Shown here one piece after another: positions 7,021 to 10,226 of a DNA stretch of 10,226 nucleotides. A model generated the notes under the pieces. It saw nothing but the letters and a program-made list of their open reading frames with translations, searched no databases and was not told the origin of the DNA. Origin of the DNA: Methanobacteriota archaeon (GTDB taxonomy: Archaea > Thermoplasmatota > Poseidoniia > Poseidoniales > Thalassarchaeaceae). Every line of letters begins with the position of its first letter. Position 1 is the first letter of the stretch. The stretch spans positions 2,590 through 12,815 of the forward strand of contig NYST01000007.1 of assembly GCA_002683155.1 (NCBI GenBank), written 5' to 3'. The position numbers were made by a program, and so were the translations under genes.

Positions 7021-7067
7021 TCACGATGTCAATCATCCAATGCAGCAAAAAAACACGTTTCGGTAAT

Positions 7068-7074
7068 GCATAAG
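7068..7074 (+). promoter_or_regulatory. TATA-like box of the secreted-protein gene
   Basis: GCATAAG is centred 28 bases before the ATG at 7099, the normal distance from an archaeal TATA box to the transcription start. No Shine-Dalgarno site precedes that ATG, so the mRNA is probably leaderless. The box is part of a 14-base stretch (7062-7075) identical to minus-strand 2623-2610 near korA. An A7 tract (7047-7053) lies just upstream. Confidence 0.5.
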
Positions 7075-7098
7075 AGTGGCCGGAAACTCCGAACTACC

Positions 7099-10000
7099 AT
7101 GATGAACGAAAGTATGACTGGAAACCATGAGCATGGAAAGAGCAGGAGGGCCTTGGGACTTGTGTTCCTGATGCTAACATCGCTCTTCGTTTCAGCAGTG
7201 CCGTACGCTTCTGCTTCTCACACCACTCAATACGCCGTGCAGAGAGATCCACTGTACATCTCCATAGGGGATTTGAACTGCGACGGAGACAACGACATCG
7301 CATCAGGTAGCGGGTTCGGACACTTCATCAGCTTCCTGTACAACGATGGCAATGGGGGATTCGCAGACAGGCAGGACGTTCAGATATCGAATAACGACTC
7401 GTTCAGGGCAGGATTCAGAGATGTTGCACATGGCAACAGGGTCGAGATCGCCGACGTCGATGGGGACGACGTCAACGATGTAATCTACTACCAGGAGAAT
7501 GTAAGATTCGTAGGAGAGTCCTTCGTTAGGCCTGCCAACTTGACTGTCTTAAAGGGAGATTGCGATCTTAGGGTAAACCAATGGACAGAGATGTTCCAAC
7601 AGGAAGTTACTGTAGTCAATCCTTATCTTGCTGACTTAGATGTTGGCGACATAAACAACGACGGATACGCGGATGTCGTATTTTCATCAACAGACTCCAC
7701 CTTTTCCAACCAGTTCATTCAGATTTACAGAGGCCCGGACTACACTCTTCCTGCTGCCCAGCAACAAATTGCAGTGCCACTTACTAGCGGATTCTACCAG
7801 TACCTTAGGCTTGGAAACTGGGGGGAGGACCTCCAAACTATCCCCAACCCCCAGCCGGGTGGGGATGACCTCCCAGCCCCAAATGAATGCGAGGATCTCG
7901 ACATTTGGCTCCTCAGAACCCCTCCTTACAACGCTGGAGTAGGCTATTCATCTGGAACCTTCGATAACGTTTCAGTACTCGAGTACGACTGCGTTCTTGA
8001 CCAGTACCCCAATCCCATGGATCCTACGGGAACTGGGACTATTCACGAGTTCACACTCGATGCGGAACACGACTATCCACTCTATGGTTTCGACATTGCC
8101 TCAAATGGTGACGACCCGGAGGATTGTCAGGAGAGTGACTCAGAATACCCTGGAAACTGCGAATACAACGTAATCGACCTCATTTCTGCAGTGGATGGAA
8201 TAACCGGCAATGTTTCCTATGCAACCAAGGATGGGAATTCGTGGGACACCCAGAATTATGTAGAATTCGGCGACTACTTGGGAGCCTCGGTCACGATAGC
8301 CGATGTCAATCAGGATGGGGAGCTGGACTTCTTCGTGCCAACTTCCATTACCCTGCTGGACACCCAGGAGTCATCTGTCCAGAATCAGACATTCCTTCTA
8401 CGACCAAACCTTCGCGCTCTGAATACAGTGCAGATCCTTCTCGCTGACCCGGATAGTAACGGGTATCTCGACCCCCTATCTTTCGATGTAGGCAGGAGAC
8501 CAACAATGGCAATGCCAGGGCAACTTCAAGGCTCAGAGAACAGTGCTCTCGAGGTAGTAATCGGACAGGAAGACTACACCTACAGATTCTCGAACAACGC
8601 CATGTGGCTTGACACACAGGGATATGCCGGTCAGGGGGATTACCTGTCAGTGCTGGTTCTGGATAACTACGACCTGGGGATCACTAGAGTGGAGATCGAA
8701 CCTTCAGTAAAAGATCCTGCCACATTCCAAAGCATAGTTGGAGAGGGAAACCGATGGGTGAACGTGACAGTCAAGAACACGGGTTTGATGCCAATCGAGG
8801 ACGGCAGTCTGAACGTTGATCTTGAGGTCAGGGAAGTACTCGGAGGGACAGACACGATTGTCTATTTCAACGACTTTGAGTCAGCATCCCCAGATATCAA
8901 CACGGGAGGAGCCACATTCAACAAGTTCTCCTATACCGGGGAGTACGAGTTAGGAGACTCCTCTTGGCACATAGACGAGGATCGGGAGTGGGACAGTAGT
9001 CAGGACTATTCCGAGTACGACGTCGCACATTGGAACAACAGCGACTACCAGTGCATGCCCAACGGGACTGACAAGTGCTACGCAGCAGACGGCAACCCCG
9101 AGGAGAACAACGAGTCTTGGGACGGTCCAGTCGCATACCCATATTGGGAAGCAGAGGCAAACCCGACGAACTACTACTGGGCCGGGGTCGAGCACACATA
9201 CGTATTCGATGATGGCAACTCGACCAACGATACTGGGTACTACAACCATATGGATGAGGCCTTGATTCTCCAGAATGTCAGTCTCGCTGGTGCCGATGCA
9301 GCATTCTTGGACATGGATGCGATATGTAGTGCAGGATTCTTCGAACTATTCTTGTCAGAGCCTTACGACGTCATTGAGAGGTGGTTGTACGAGGATTCCT
9401 GCAGCATCGAGGTTTGGAGCGATGGAAGCGGTTGGGAGACCGTTTGGAGATTTGGAGGCTGGGACAACGAGAGGAAGTACAAAATCGAGGAGAGGGTCTC
9501 AAGCGCCCCCGATCCCGAGTATAACGACTACAATTCCAACTTCTTCGGAGACTGGCACACGACAATGTGGAACAACTACACTGAATCGGGTGGAATCAGA
9601 GATTCATGCGCCCTCGGTTATGGAATTTGCTGGGAAGACGGCGGTCAAGACCAAATGGCCGACTCAATCGACCTCACACCTTATGCAGGCCAGACAATCG
9701 ACATCAGATTCCGCTTCCGAAGTGGGCTAGAGGGAACTGCTGGACCGGAGGGCTCTCTGGACTACTCTGGATTGGATGGATTCGCAATTGACAATATCAC
9801 TGTCAGGACAAGAGACGTGACCTTCGGCGAATCCACCTTCGAGAGCAAAGAGCTGGATATCGACCTTGTTGCCGGTGAGTCCTTGCAGGTTCAACTAACT
9901 GCAGACTTCAAAGACGACACCACCTACTACATCTCGACAGTTCTGTCTGGCTTCGACTTGGGCGGTGGACAACCGGACCAGGATAGCACGAACGACCAGA

Positions 10001-10226
10001 AAAAGTTCCAACTTACTGTCAGGAACCTCTACGACCCTGGCCTGTTCGAAGAGCCTTGGTTGGATCTACTGAACGGGGAAAGATACGCATCGGGTGAGAT
10101 GCCGATCACGGTGGGAGTGCAGAACTGGGGCAACACATTCGTCGACTTCGACGTCGAGGCCAAAATCAGCAATGCCCTGCCAGAACTGATTGCAGTCGAG
10201 GATTTCTCATCAGACTCAGGAGCCGG
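7099..10226 (+). CDS. Large secreted FG-GAP / immune-inhibitor-A-like / CARDB-like protein (partial, C-terminus missing)
   Basis: The frame from the ATG at 7099 is open for 1042 residues to the right edge, with no stop or frameshift. A signal peptide is clear: basic KSRR at 14-17, a hydrophobic core at 18-34, and likely cleavage after ASA at residue 39. FG-GAP/VCBS-type calcium loops start at Asp58, Asp119, Asp184 and Asp402, with another DxDxNG loop at Asp450, suggesting a beta-propeller. Around 535-590 is a CARDB-like strand pattern (VNVTVKNTG, 554-562). Residues 590-905 resemble the jellyroll of immune inhibitor A and related M6 peptidases: DFE at 592, DLTPYAGQTIDIRFRFRS, then DGFAIDNITV ending near 902. 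A second CARDB-like segment begins near 1001. The visible part has no peptidase motif, so a binding, adhesive or surface role is more likely than catalysis. It has 12 cysteines, often in close pairs, and is strongly acidic. An anchor or sorting domain may follow beyond the edge. Confidence 0.88.
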   Translation, partial: MMNESMTGNHEHGKSRRALGLVFLMLTSLFVSAVPYASASHTTQYAVQRDPLYISIGDLNCDGDNDIASGSGFGHFISFLYNDGNGGFADRQDVQISNNDSFRAGFRDVAHGNRVEIADVDGDDVNDVIYYQENVRFVGESFVRPANLTVLKGDCDLRVNQWTEMFQQEVTVVNPYLADLDVGDINNDGYADVVFSSTDSTFSNQFIQIYRGPDYTLPAAQQQIAVPLTSGFYQYLRLGNWGEDLQTIPNPQPGGDDLPAPNECEDLDIWLLRTPPYNAGVGYSSGTFDNVSVLEYDCVLDQYPNPMDPTGTGTIHEFTLDAEHDYPLYGFDIASNGDDPEDCQESDSEYPGNCEYNVIDLISAVDGITGNVSYATKDGNSWDTQNYVEFGDYLGASVTIADVNQDGELDFFVPTSITLLDTQESSVQNQTFLLRPNLRALNTVQILLADPDSNGYLDPLSFDVGRRPTMAMPGQLQGSENSALEVVIGQEDYTYRFSNNAMWLDTQGYAGQGDYLSVLVLDNYDLGITRVEIEPSVKDPATFQSIVGEGNRWVNVTVKNTGLMPIEDGSLNVDLEVREVLGGTDTIVYFNDFESASPDINTGGATFNKFSYTGEYELGDSSWHIDEDREWDSSQDYSEYDVAHWNNSDYQCMPNGTDKCYAADGNPEENNESWDGPVAYPYWEAEANPTNYYWAGVEHTYVFDDGNSTNDTGYYNHMDEALILQNVSLAGADAAFLDMDAICSAGFFELFLSEPYDVIERWLYEDSCSIEVWSDGSGWETVWRFGGWDNERKYKIEERVSSAPDPEYNDYNSNFFGDWHTTMWNNYTESGGIRDSCALGYGICWEDGGQDQMADSIDLTPYAGQTIDIRFRFRSGLEGTAGPEGSLDYSGLDGFAIDNITVRTRDVTFGESTFESKELDIDLVAGESLQVQLTADFKDDTTYYISTVLSGFDLGGGQPDQDSTNDQKKFQLTVRNLYDPGLFEEPWLDLLNGERYASGEMPITVGVQNWGNTFVDFDVEAKISNALPELIAVEDFSSDSGA

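Noticed and set aside
7021..7098. Possible transcription terminator after the 152-residue gene
   Set aside because: Archaeal terminators are T-rich on the coding strand. This gap has an A7 tract but no T run longer than three and no strong stem, so it reads better as a promoter.
8950..9249. Very hydrophobic 99-residue minus-strand frame that looks like a membrane protein
   Set aside because: Reverse reading of GAC/AAC-rich acidic sequence gives GTC/GTT valine codons, so the hydrophobicity is an artefact of the secreted protein on the other strand.
9275..9730. Open frame of 151 residues on the plus strand inside the secreted-protein gene
   Set aside because: It is out of frame with the uninterrupted 1042-residue frame, which matches domain motifs through the same bases; it shows low-complexity Ser/Thr/Arg sequence only.
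1..10226. CRISPR array, tRNA, insertion sequence, phage or toxin-antitoxin genes
   Set aside because: No spaced direct repeats, cloverleaf, inverted terminal repeats, transposase motif or small paired toxin-like genes were found; coding density is filled by metabolic and surface genes.

Overview
The window looks like chromosomal DNA of an archaeon, most probably a marine planktonic Thermoplasmatota of the Poseidoniia (Marine Group II) type. This is an inference. It rests on the two-subunit 2-oxoacid:ferredoxin oxidoreductase, Shine-Dalgarno sites matching an archaeal-type 16S tail (GGAGGTGAT), at least one gene that looks leaderless with a TATA-like box about 28 bases before its ATG, heavy use of AGA/AGG arginine codons, and a very large acidic secreted protein carrying FG-GAP, CARDB-like and immune-inhibitor-A-like domains. 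No rRNA, tRNA, CRISPR array, insertion sequence or phage gene is visible, so the placement could not be tested with a marker gene.

Layout. Bases 1-2547, minus strand: a korA-korB operon for a 2-oxoacid (probably 2-oxoglutarate):ferredoxin oxidoreductase. korB runs off the left edge, and the two genes overlap by one base with a clean ribosome binding site inside the end of korA. Bases 2548-2695: a divergent promoter region. Bases 2696-3778, plus strand: a membrane-anchored cyclophilin-type peptidyl-prolyl isomerase with an N-terminal helical-repeat domain. Bases 3844-6531: a full-length AcnA/IRP1-type aconitase. Bases 6562-7020: a 152-residue protein of unknown function, 30 bases downstream of the aconitase and probably in its operon. 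Bases 7099-10226: the first 1042 residues of a secreted protein that runs off the right edge. No gene-free stretch exceeds about 150 bases.

How the genes fit together. Aconitase (citrate to isocitrate) and KorAB (2-oxoglutarate to succinyl-CoA with reduced ferredoxin) are both TCA-cycle enzymes, here on opposite strands on either side of the cyclophilin gene. The cyclophilin has its catalytic domain, and all of its cysteines, predicted outside the membrane. It may therefore help fold exported proteins such as the cysteine- and sequon-rich one at the right edge, although nothing in the sequence proves that link.

I found no clear sign of an undescribed defence or mobile system. The observations most worth following are the cyclophilin's domain order, a hairpin that ends exactly at its GTG start codon, the unassigned gene beside aconitase, the domain order and glycosylation-site cluster of the secreted protein, and a 14-base element shared by two promoter regions.
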